NCBI GenBank assembly: GCA_937957985.1
Contig: CALGOH010000083.1
Span: 1-13,580 of the forward strand
From: an uncultured Verrucomicrobiae bacterium
GTDB taxonomy: Bacteria > Verrucomicrobiota > Verrucomicrobiia > Verrucomicrobiales > Akkermansiaceae
DNA: 13,580 nucleotides
Direction of reading: 5' to 3'
Shown: positions 1-5,921 of the stretch, one piece after another
Layout: every line of letters starts with the position of its first letter
Numbering within the stretch: the stretch's first letter is position 1
The notes under the pieces: generated by a model
What the model saw: the letters and a program-made list of their open reading frames with translations, nothing else
Told to the model about the DNA's origin: nothing
The model's database searches: none
Made by a program: the position numbers and the translations under genes

Positions 1-66
1 ACAGAACCGGACTTCAGAACCATGGGTGACCAAGATTACAACCAATTGATGCAGTGGGACTTATAG
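1..66 (+). CDS. Possible 3' end of an upstream gene (partial)
   Basis: Frame 1 is open from the window edge to a TAG at 64-66 and encodes 21 residues ending in LMQWDL. There is no start codon that makes sense, so this would be the tail of a gene lying to the left. The next gene, a lipoprotein, starts 72 bases downstream, the same arrangement as the RHS tip and lipoprotein gene further right. I do not recognise the peptide, and an open frame this short can occur by chance. Confidence 0.3.
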   Translation, partial: TEPDFRTMGDQDYNQLMQWDL

Positions 67-138
67 CCGGACACTCGTGAAATCTATTCGGGTAACGCTA
101 GATAAGCGAAATGGCGTGAAATCACTTCCGTTGGCTCC

Positions 139-525
139 ATGAAGTTTATTATGGTCATGCTGTTGTTTGCACTTGCAGCTTGTCGGAGCAAACTTGAGGT
201 TGACGATCGATTGGGTTTCTTGATCGATCAAATGACCTCGCGAGAGTGGGAGCGATCTTTTGCCACAGAAAGCCCGGATTGGAAAGGGGAGTCTTGGGGC
301 ATGTATAAAGCTAGGTTCTCAATAGATGGTAATGTGTTGAGATGCAACACAGATCGCCTTGGCGAAATTCAGGAAGTCCGATATGATGTCGATTCAAATT
401 CTGCCAGGGCAGTTCTTGATTCGGGCGTCGAAGTTGTGCTGACGAGTGGGCAGGTCTCATTAGTGAGGCGTGGTGAGCGCTCGGAGACCTTCAGTATGAT
501 TGTGTTTGGCGATGGAGTGGAATAG
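139..525 (+). CDS. Small putative lipoprotein, unknown function
   Basis: Encodes 128 residues. The N-terminus is a short lipoprotein signal peptide: positive K2, hydrophobic MVMLLFAL, then lipobox LAAC with lipid-attachment Cys15. The mature part has no domain I recognise; it is mixed charged and beta-like, with alternating hydrophobic strands near the C-terminus (residues 85-125). No clear Shine-Dalgarno precedes the ATG, but the signal peptide fixes the start. Base composition is lower in GC than the transporter genes on the right. It follows a possible truncated frame ending at 66, so it could be the immunity partner of a toxin tip cut off by the window edge; that is inference only. It shares no obvious similarity with the other lipoproteins in this window. 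Confidence 0.72.
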   Translation: MKFIMVMLLFALAACRSKLEVDDRLGFLIDQMTSREWERSFATESPDWKGESWGMYKARFSIDGNVLRCNTDRLGEIQEVRYDVDSNSARAVLDSGVEVVLTSGQVSLVRRGERSETFSMIVFGDGVE

Positions 526-779
526 AAGCTATCCCAAAACCTCTCTCATGAGGAGCAGGGCACACATTAGATTCACAAAGCCTTGGATGGGGTCCGTGCA
601 ATTCGCATTTGTTACGGTGTTCATGGTAGTGTCAGGCGGAATGGTCCTGTCGTTTCCTTGGGTTTCCTGAATCCGTGCCTTTCGGTGCTCCATTCGGCGG
701 CGCGTCGCATGGTGTCGGGGATGGGATGTGGTTGCCGGTGAGGCTCGTATTCAGGTGGCTGGAGAAGGCTTCAGCCCTC
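526..779. other. Intergenic stretch without a supported gene
   Basis: Between the lipoprotein gene and the promoter of the DUF433 gene there are about 250 bases with no coding frame I can support. The minus-strand frame that opens across 632-844 gives a proline- and basic-rich peptide with no recognisable features. There is a weak inverted repeat around CTCATGAG at 546-553, not followed by a T-run. I see no tRNA or repeat array here. Confidence 0.5.
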
Positions 780-813
780 TTGTCAAAGCCCTTTCCGATG
801 GTATTCTCCCGCC
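780..813 (+). promoter_or_regulatory. Putative promoter of the DUF433/DUF5615 operon
   Basis: A -35-like TTGTCA (780-785) and a -10-like TATTCT (802-807) are separated by 16 bases. The ATG of the antitoxin is at 814, six bases after the -10 box, so transcription would start at or next to the ATG. There is no Shine-Dalgarno in the remaining bases. This is a sequence match by eye, not a measured start site. Confidence 0.4.
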
Positions 814-1041
814 ATGAATGACCGACTCCAGATCGACCCGGCAATCTGCCATGGGAAGCCCGTCATCAAGGGCACCCGGGTGCTTGTCTCGACTCTCCTG
901 GGCGCGCTGTCCGCCGGAGATTCCATCGAGGACCTACTCAGTGACTACCCGAATGTATCGAGGGAGGATATTGAGGGTGCGCTCGAATTTGCGAGTCGGC
1001 TTTCGGACTACCAAGAGGCTCCTTATGAGGCCGCGTCATGA
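814..1041 (+). CDS. DUF433 family antitoxin
   Basis: Encodes 75 residues, the usual size of DUF433 proteins, which serve as antitoxins (VapB45-like) next to PIN-like toxins. The family pattern is clear: residues 5-23 carry the I-x-x-x-P-x-I-C-x-G-K-P-V-I-K-G-T-R-V motif (here DPAICHGKPVIKGTRV). It is followed by a predicted helix, the G-x-S-x-E-D-L-L-x-D-Y-P segment (residues 35-46), and V-S-x-E-D-I-x-x-A-L-x-F-A (48-60), a small winged-helix-like DNA-binding fold. Its TGA overlaps the ATG of the toxin gene by four bases (ATGA at 1038-1041), implying translational coupling. It probably binds and neutralises the downstream toxin and represses its own promoter. Confidence 0.9.
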   Translation: MNDRLQIDPAICHGKPVIKGTRVLVSTLLGALSAGDSIEDLLSDYPNVSREDIEGALEFASRLSDYQEAPYEAAS

Positions 1042-1409
1042 GGTTTTTCCTCGACGAAAATTTTCCCAAGGCCGCGGCGGGGGCGCTGGCCGATCGCGGT
1101 CACGAAACCTTCGATCTCCGAGGCACTCCGAAAGAGGGCATTCCTGATGCCGCCATCTTCGCCGAGGCTCAGGCCCGAAAGGCACTCTTCCTGACGACTG
1201 ACCGGGACTTCTTTCATACGATCCCCCACCTCTTCAGCAGCCATTTTGGGGTCATCGTGGTGGCTCTCAGGCAGCCCAGTCGAGCTGCCATCCTCAGCAA
1301 ACTGTCGTGGGCCTTGGATCGTTTTGCTGTCACCGACTTGGTCAATCGCGTTCTTCTTTTGCGGGATCGAACGTGGATTGCGGTTCCACCTTTCGAATCT
1401 GGACCATGA
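1038..1409 (+). CDS. DUF5615 PIN-like toxin
   Basis: Encodes 123 residues. DUF5615 is a PIN-like (Mut7-C related) nuclease family almost always coupled to DUF433. The acidic residues expected for a metal-dependent RNase are present: D6 and E7 in F-L-D-E-N, D37 in the G-x-P-D-A-x-I segment, and D55/D57 in L-T-T-D-R-D-F. GAGG at 1027-1030 lies a normal distance before the ATG, which overlaps the antitoxin stop. The likely role is growth-inhibiting RNA cleavage unless bound by the DUF433 partner; the RNA target is not predictable. The stop codon overlaps an ATG (1406) of the RHS-derived frame that follows, which I read as a rearrangement junction rather than operon design. The protein looks full length and intact. 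Confidence 0.9.
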   Translation: MRFFLDENFPKAAAGALADRGHETFDLRGTPKEGIPDAAIFAEAQARKALFLTTDRDFFHTIPHLFSSHFGVIVVALRQPSRAAILSKLSWALDRFAVTDLVNRVLLLRDRTWIAVPPFESGP

Positions 1410-2281
1410 TTCGTCGCAACGCTGCAGCCAGCCGACAAGGCCTACGGAGGACAGGTCGCCTAGTGCCGGCTTCGGGAATCCAGAGTTCGCAGCACTGTTG
1501 GCAATCAGGCGAATCCCCGAACTCCTTGCTCTACTACGGCTACCGCTACTACGATCCGGCGACGGGCAGGTGGCCATCCAGGGATCCCATCGGGGAAAGG
1601 GGCGGTGTGAACCTATATAGCTTCTGCCACAACGAGCCGATTTCTTGGATAGACGATCTAGGTCATTCACCGATGTCAGGATGGGGATCGGGAGGCTCGC
1701 TCAATCCAGATTGGAATCATGATTTTCCTGATGGTAAGATCCGTGACCCAGAAGAAGAGCGGAAACAGCGCGAGCTTAGGGAACGAAGAGAATACGAATT
1801 GGGTATCCGTAAGGCAGTGGATTTCGAATGCTGCACCGAGGGAAAGGTTCGCGAGGGCAAAAATTCTCTAGAGGAGCAGTATGAAAAGATAAGATCAACT
1901 CTTCGGGCTACTGGAGTGAACCGCAAGCGCTTTATGCCGTATCTTCGTGACGGTGAAGCGAGCTGCTTCAATCAAAATCACACAGTAATTAACGGTCTAA
2001 CTGTTCCGCCATGCTGGGAATGCAAAATGGAGAATAGACGGAAACCTCGGTTAAAGCTAGGAGGTGACCACTGGTGGGTTACCTGCGTTTCTTATGATCG
2101 GAATGGGGGCTCAAAGGAGATCATTTTTGACGCCTACTTTGACCGAAAGGGCGCCCAAGACCCTTCGATCGTTAGAGATATTTACCCGGTGGAGTACCCT
2201 GTTTCGGATCAAAACTTCAATAAAACATTCCCAGCGCATGATATTGAGAACCCATGGGGGTGGGATGATTATGTGTCCTAG
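1406..2281 (+). CDS. Orphan RHS core fragment with C-terminal toxin-like domain
   Basis: With the ATG at 1406 this encodes 291 residues. Residues about 41-84 are the hallmark RHS-repeat associated core: L-L-Y-Y-G-Y-R-Y-Y-D-P, then G-R-W-x-S-R-D-P-I-G-E, G-G-V-N-L-Y and N-E-P. The thousands of residues of RHS repeats that normally precede it are missing, so it is a 5'-truncated orphan tip. The first 30 residues look like noise; similarity to the GNP...WQ lead-in seems split between two frames, suggesting an old frameshift. Residues 95-291 form the variable tip: a charged helix (113-135), then a Cys-rich part with C187, C203-x-x-C206, a GGDHWWV strand (H222) and an IIFD strand (D242). This resembles a papain-like Cys-His-Asp arrangement, but I do not recognise the family. 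The downstream lipoprotein gene overlaps the end. Start and expression are uncertain; it may be a pseudogene. Confidence 0.72.
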   Translation: MIRRNAAASRQGLRRTGRLVPASGIQSSQHCWQSGESPNSLLYYGYRYYDPATGRWPSRDPIGERGGVNLYSFCHNEPISWIDDLGHSPMSGWGSGGSLNPDWNHDFPDGKIRDPEEERKQRELRERREYELGIRKAVDFECCTEGKVREGKNSLEEQYEKIRSTLRATGVNRKRFMPYLRDGEASCFNQNHTVINGLTVPPCWECKMENRRKPRLKLGGDHWWVTCVSYDRNGGSKEIIFDAYFDRKGAQDPSIVRDIYPVEYPVSDQNFNKTFPAHDIENPWGWDDYVS

Positions 2282-2621
2282 GATGCTTTCTGTGTGTGTT
2301 GCTACGCTGATGTGCTTTGGTCAGGGTTGTAAAAGCAATACTGAGGTATCGGACTACGCAGACGCAAGTCGTGAGGCGAATAGGATCGCCCGCGCGGCTG
2401 AGCGTTTCAGGGCTTCGAATAACCTCGATCCTGAATCGTGGGCGGATCTCCGACTCGATCCAGTTCGTGACAATGTGCAAACGACTAAGTGGGAGCTTCT
2501 TCCTGCTGATAGCCAAGTGTTTGCTCGGATGCGTTGCTCAGTGAAGGTCGGTGAGCGCGAAGTAATTATCGAAGTTAGGCGCGCAGATTTTGAAGTGTTA
2601 TGGACAGATGTAGCGCCATAA
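2271..2621 (+). CDS. Small lipoprotein overlapping the RHS tip, candidate immunity protein
   Basis: Encodes 116 residues from the ATG at 2271; ATGs at 2265 and 2283 are alternatives in the same frame. A hydrophobic segment (MLSVCVATLMCF) leads to a lipobox-like F-G-Q-G-C with Cys20, so the product is probably lipid-anchored in an envelope membrane. After it come a helical, Arg/Ala-rich stretch (residues 30-50) and a C-terminal beta-like part (86-113). No family is recognised. The start lies inside the last codons of the RHS tip frame, overlapping by 11 bases. Close coupling to a polymorphic toxin tip is typical of immunity genes, and a lipoprotein would suit a toxin acting in the periplasm. 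Both points are inference. A G-rich run at 2255-2264 could act as ribosome binding site. Confidence 0.75.
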   Translation: MCPRMLSVCVATLMCFGQGCKSNTEVSDYADASREANRIARAAERFRASNNLDPESWADLRLDPVRDNVQTTKWELLPADSQVFARMRCSVKVGEREVIIEVRRADFEVLWTDVAP

Positions 2622-2675
2622 TCGCCGTAATAGTTGGGTCTGCGCTAATACTTTCACGACGCGTGTAATAGTTGC

Positions 2676-3071
2676 CTATTCGAGGAGATCGGTTATCACG
2701 ATGTATCGCGACATGTCTGTCAACTCATCCTCGGTTGCGCTCGTAAAATTTATATAGCTCCGGATCACCCCGTCTGGAAACTCGATTACGATTGCGTTGG
2801 GAGCAAGCACATCTACTCCCCTTTCGTGAATGGCATTTCTATGAACAAACACCTTACTGCGATCTACCTCGCCAAGGGCTTGGGAGAGCTCTTCGAAGGA
2901 AAGAAGACAATGATCAATCAAAGCCGTTTTACCGCCTATTTGTCTGTCAACTTCTCTAAGAAGTCGCCCTTCAATCTGCTGGTGTAGCGCAAGTGACTGA
3001 GTTCGCTTCTGCTTATTGGAACTGCAGCAACCGAGCACTAAGAGCAAGACGCAAAATACGATTCTCTTCAT
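2676..3071 (-). CDS. Small putative lipoprotein, unknown function
   Basis: Encodes 131 residues. The N-terminus MKR followed by VFCVLLLVLGCC is a lipoprotein signal with lipobox L-V-L-G-C; Cys15 is the likely lipidated residue. The mature part is helical in its first half (residues 25-75) and ends in a strand-rich section containing N-A-I-V-I-E-F-P-D-G-V-I-R. I recognise no domain family. It converges with the previous lipoprotein gene, leaving 54 bases between their stops. It may be another orphan immunity gene whose toxin partner has decayed; the open minus-strand frame ending at 3108, 36 bases before this ATG, is the only candidate partner and is weak. Confidence 0.72.
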   Translation of the reverse strand: MKRIVFCVLLLVLGCCSSNKQKRTQSLALHQQIEGRLLREVDRQIGGKTALIDHCLLSFEELSQALGEVDRSKVFVHRNAIHERGVDVLAPNAIVIEFPDGVIRSYINFTSATEDELTDMSRYIVITDLLE

Positions 3072-3405
3072 TGTTTGCCAAGCCGAGGCGACACAAGAGT
3101 CACCGTTTCATTTGCCCTTCCCTCCGGATGTTCCCGATGGAAACGGGCATCCCCCATATGGGTAAATATCAATGTCGTGCAGTGGGGAAACTTCGGCATC
3201 TTGTCTGGGGTCGGTCCCAAAATTCTTACTTTTGGCGCTGCATTTCTTGTGTCCCATACGGTGTCGGACTCCATTGGGTAGGTCCTGCCGGCAATGATCC
3301 AGAATCACCCCGCGTTTTTCGCACGGTTGATCGATCCCGTCCAGCATGCAGATGCGGTGCAACGGGGTGGTTGCCAGCCGGTCCGGGGACCACCACACTC
3401 CCCCC
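3072..3405. other. Gene-poor gap, possible degraded tip remnant on the minus strand
   Basis: No frame in this 334-base stretch has a recognisable protein. The best minus-strand frame ends at 3108 and has a His/Gly/Pro/Cys-rich tail (for example HDIDIYPYGG) of the kind seen at RHS tip ends. However, it runs into the antisense of the 3406 gene upstream and shows no RHS core motif. Composition is intermediate between the A/T-rich left part and the GC-rich gene that follows. Confidence 0.35.
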
Positions 3406-3762
3406 ATGACCGACTCCCGAGACCGCGGCACGCAGCCGGTGGATGCCCTGATGGAGCGCTGGGGCCTCTCGAACCATGACATGGTGGACGCCTCACCCGA
3501 GCAGCTCACCCACAAACACGTCCAGCGCGCCCGCAAGGGCCGGGTGCTGACGCTTGCGATGATGCAGAAGGTGACCCGCACGCTGAACATCGCCGTCTGG
3601 TATCGGCTGACGAAGGACGAGCGGGAGACCTACTTCGAATACCTGCACAAGCACCTCTTCAACTACGCCAAGGGCCACGATCCGGCCTTCGAGGATCCGA
3701 ACGCTCCGCTGACGGCCAAGGTGCTGGCGCGGGGGGGAAAGATCGTCAGCCGGGAACCCTGA
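3406..3762 (+). CDS. Small HTH-like protein, conserved-type hypothetical
   Basis: Encodes 118 residues from the ATG at 3406; an in-frame ATG at 3346 would add 20 residues of unlikely composition. Residues 10-62 look like a helix-turn-helix of the XRE/Cro kind: a helix around PVDALMERWGL, an N-H-D-M-V segment, L-T-H-K-H-V-Q-R-A-R-K-G-R as possible turn and recognition helix, then T-L-A-M-M-Q-K-V-T-R-T-L-N. The second half has an amphipathic Tyr/Phe-rich helix (W65-Y-R-L, ERETYFEYLHKHLFNYAKG). There is no signal peptide or membrane segment, so it should be cytoplasmic, perhaps a DNA-binding regulator. The strongly patterned sequence and GC-rich codons point to a host core-type gene rather than the neighbouring accessory DNA. 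Family assignment is from pattern only. Confidence 0.75.
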   Translation: MTDSRDRGTQPVDALMERWGLSNHDMVDASPEQLTHKHVQRARKGRVLTLAMMQKVTRTLNIAVWYRLTKDERETYFEYLHKHLFNYAKGHDPAFEDPNAPLTAKVLARGGKIVSREP

Positions 3763-3846
3763 CGGGGCACGGATTTCACTGGCCGCGGCGGCCCTCCTTC
3801 GATAATTCCCCGGATATCCGGTTCTTCAAATCCACCGTTTCCAGCC

Positions 3847-4203
3847 ATGCGTGCCCTGCTTCTTCTCCTTCCCGCCTTCCTTGCCAGTTGCGGCCCCACG
3901 ATTTCCCAGCGCGAGGTGCTTGGCCGCGCCCGGGCCGAGGTCGCCCTGCGCGAACCCTGGGCCGACTCGGCCCTGATTCTCGTGAAGGATCGCCCGTCAT
4001 TCGCCTGGTCGACCTGGAAGATCCGTGCCGGGGAGATGGATGACTCGAGCTATCCGGACTATCGCGGGCTCGACTTCGTTCCCGGCACGGAGCGTGAACT
4101 GCAGTTCGCCCGCAACGGCTGCCTGGTCCAGTACGATCACCGGATCACGGGCTGCAACAGCCGCTACCAGATGGCCCCCGCCGCGGTTCCTTCCGGGAAA
4201 TAG
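3847..4203 (+). CDS. Small putative lipoprotein
   Basis: Encodes 118 residues. The N-terminus MRALLLLLPAFLASC is a textbook lipoprotein signal with lipobox L-A-S-C and lipidated Cys15. The mature protein has a helical start (ISQREVLGRARAEVALRE), then a short beta-rich domain with two Cys (about 98 and 109) that could pair. The spacing F-A-W-S-T-W-K-I-R-A-G and Y-D-H-R-I-T-G-C does not match a family I know. GC-rich codon use fits the surrounding chromosome. It stands alone: 84 bases after the HTH-like gene and convergent with the DUF1080 gene. Confidence 0.75.
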   Translation: MRALLLLLPAFLASCGPTISQREVLGRARAEVALREPWADSALILVKDRPSFAWSTWKIRAGEMDDSSYPDYRGLDFVPGTERELQFARNGCLVQYDHRITGCNSRYQMAPAAVPSGK

Positions 4204-4206
4204 GCA

Positions 4207-4234
4207 GACGCCGCCCTAACCTGCGGGCGACGTC
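4207..4234. terminator. Hairpin between convergent genes
   Basis: A 10-bp stem (GACGCCGCCC at 4207-4216 against GGGCGACGTC at 4225-4234, one C-A mismatch) with an 8-base loop lies just after the lipoprotein stop. It also lies after the end of the opposing DUF1080 gene. No T-run follows on either strand, so it is only a possible bidirectional terminator. Confidence 0.35.
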
Positions 4235-4265
4235 CGGAGAGGATGCCTGAGTCCTGTTCCGCGGC

Positions 4266-4904
4266 TCAGAGTTCCTTGAGCTTCAGCTTGCGCCAGGCGA
4301 CCTGGAACGGACCCTGGCCCTTCCCGATGCTGTGGACCTGCAGGCCGATGAAGCCCTTCGGGTGGCTCTTGAACTTCTTCTCATCGACGAGGTCGGAGAT
4401 CATCTCGCCGTTGATCCACACCTGGATGCGAGGACCCTTCGCAACCACGCGATAGGCGTTCCACTCGCCGTCCTTGAAGTGCTTGTGGGGCACCAGCTTG
4501 TCCTTGGGCGTCATCCATCCGTCGATCGCCTCGCCGTAGAGGTAGCCGGCCTCGGCCCCGTTCTTGCCGCTGGCCTCGATCTCGACCTGCGGACCATTCA
4601 CCCGGCCCTTCGGGCCGTTGTGGGTCTTCGAGCGGATCTGGACGCCCGAATTCAGCGCGTCGTCGACCTTCACCTCGAAGGTGAACTCGAAGTCGCCGTA
4701 TTCCTGGTCCGAGCAGAGGAAGCTGTTCGGGCTGCCCTCGGCGGTGGTGCCGACGATGGTGTCGCCCTTGACCTCGTAGGTGGCCGTCCCGTTGCGCTGG
4801 GTCCAGCCGTCGAGGTTCTTGCCATTGAAAAGATCCACCCAGCCGTCCTCCGCCAGGGCGGGGAGGGCGAGAGCGGCCGCCAGAAAGAGCGCGTGTTGCT
4901 TCAT
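4266..4904 (-). CDS. Secreted DUF1080 protein (3-keto-disaccharide hydrolase type)
   Basis: Encodes 212 residues. A signal peptide (MKQHALFLAAALALPALA, cleavage after ALA at 18) is followed by one DUF1080 domain spanning nearly all of the mature protein. The entry motif D-G-W-V-D-L-F-N-G-K-N-L-D-G-W (20-34) is diagnostic. Further family landmarks are the N-S-G-V-Q-I-R-S strand (85-92), G-P-Q-V-E-I-E (104-110), W-N-A-Y-R-V-V-A-K-G (148-157) with the I-x-V-W-I-N-G strand, and the closing G-F-I-G-L-Q-V-H-S (184-192). The fold is a concanavalin-like beta sandwich. Members studied act on 3-keto-glycosides, but most are uncharacterised, so the reaction is a family inference. It is the usual length of single-domain members and is divergent from the PEP-CTERM gene. 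It could take part in the same glycan breakdown as the GH2 enzyme. Confidence 0.92.
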   Translation of the reverse strand: MKQHALFLAAALALPALAEDGWVDLFNGKNLDGWTQRNGTATYEVKGDTIVGTTAEGSPNSFLCSDQEYGDFEFTFEVKVDDALNSGVQIRSKTHNGPKGRVNGPQVEIEASGKNGAEAGYLYGEAIDGWMTPKDKLVPHKHFKDGEWNAYRVVAKGPRIQVWINGEMISDLVDEKKFKSHPKGFIGLQVHSIGKGQGPFQVAWRKLKLKEL

Positions 4905-5013
4905 CGCCGACCGATACGTCGCCCAGAACCGGGATCTTCGGCCGGAATCGGGAAAATATCCTTGGTCGCTGGCCGCGTGCGTGCTCGGTTAGACGTTTCC
5001 ATCCCCGAATCTC

Positions 5014-5874
5014 ATGAATTGTCTCTCCCTGCTCGCCCCAGCCCTTGTCCTTTCCGTCTCGCCCATTTCCGCAGGCGTGATCTTCACCGATACATTCTCC
5101 GGCAGCGGCAGCCCCGGTGGCGAGTGGGTGACCGACACTTCGGGTGACAGCACCGCAAATGCCACGGTCAATGTGAGTGACGGTGCCCTGAATGTGAACA
5201 CTGGCAACGTCAACGGACTGTCGGTCGCCCGTCACACCCTTGAATTGATCGGGACGGGAGCCCCGACCCTGACGCTGGCGTCCGACTGGACCGTGCAAGC
5301 GGAGATGACCATCGCGGGTCCGTCGGCCTTCCCCACGATCGCCGGCGGCGAGGGGGTGGGCGTCTCGTTCGGCATCCGAAACAACCTCCCCTCGACCAAC
5401 GACCGGGCACAAATCAATTTCGTGATCCTCGATTTCGGCGGCGGCCCTGAATTCGCCGTCCGGGGCGCCCACGAGACTGCTGGCAGCGAGACCCAGCTCA
5501 TCACCAATCTCGGTGCCGCCTCGTCCCCGCTCACCGCGACTGCTCGAATCGCCTACGACGCGGACACTGGTTCGATCTCCTTCGGCATGGATGCCGGTTC
5601 GGGATTCTTCGAACTGGTTTCGCCCGTCGATACCTCCGCATGGGCGCTTAGCGATTCCGATCCCCTGCTGTTTCAGTTCGAGATGGGATTGGTCAAGTTC
5701 GATTCCGATCCCGCCGACAGCACCTTTTCGATCGAGGATGGCGAGGCGACCGTCAACGAGTTCACGATCTTCGACGAGACGCTCGCCACCAACACCGTTC
5801 CCGAGCCTGACTCCCTGCTTCTTTCCCTTGCCGGTCTGACGGGCCTGATTGTCCGACGCCGGCGCTGCGCCTGA
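5014..5874 (+). CDS. PEP-CTERM sorting domain protein
   Basis: Encodes 286 residues. An N-terminal signal peptide (MNCLSLLAPALVLSVSPISA, about 20 residues) is followed by a beta-rich, Gly/Ser/Thr/Asp-rich body. That body resembles a jelly-roll lectin-like domain and starts F-T-D-T-F-S-G-S-G. The C-terminus is a complete PEP-CTERM signal: V-P-E-P (262-265), a hydrophobic segment L-L-L-S-L-A-G-L-T-G-L-I-V, then R-R-R-R (281-284). Such proteins are sorted by an exosortase to the outer surface or into extracellular material; no exosortase gene is in the window. The function of the body is unknown. The rbsA-like gene starts 47 bases after the stop with its own ribosome binding site, so read-through is possible but no shared role is evident. 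Confidence 0.92.
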   Translation: MNCLSLLAPALVLSVSPISAGVIFTDTFSGSGSPGGEWVTDTSGDSTANATVNVSDGALNVNTGNVNGLSVARHTLELIGTGAPTLTLASDWTVQAEMTIAGPSAFPTIAGGEGVGVSFGIRNNLPSTNDRAQINFVILDFGGGPEFAVRGAHETAGSETQLITNLGAASSPLTATARIAYDADTGSISFGMDAGSGFFELVSPVDTSAWALSDSDPLLFQFEMGLVKFDSDPADSTFSIEDGEATVNEFTIFDETLATNTVPEPDSLLLSLAGLTGLIVRRRRCA

Positions 5875-5907
5875 CGCGGAGATTGGATCGACAAGCGGAA
5901 ACCGGCC

Positions 5908-5914
5908 GGAGAAG
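5908..5914 (+). promoter_or_regulatory. Ribosome binding site deciding the ATPase start
   Basis: GGAGAAG, seven bases before the ATG at 5922. It is one of the few strong Shine-Dalgarno sequences in the window and supports this start over the upstream TTG at 5883. Confidence 0.7.
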
Positions 5915-5921
5915 TTTCCGC

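Noticed and set aside
2627..2674. Direct repeat of GTAATAGTTG at 2627-2636 and 2665-2674
   Set aside because: Only 10 bp in an A/T-rich gap between convergent genes, with no element ends or target-site pattern; likely chance.
5883..5921. TTG start 39 bases upstream of the ATPase ATG
   Set aside because: No ribosome binding site fits it, while GGAGAAG sits seven bases before the ATG at 5922, and the extra residues do not match the family.
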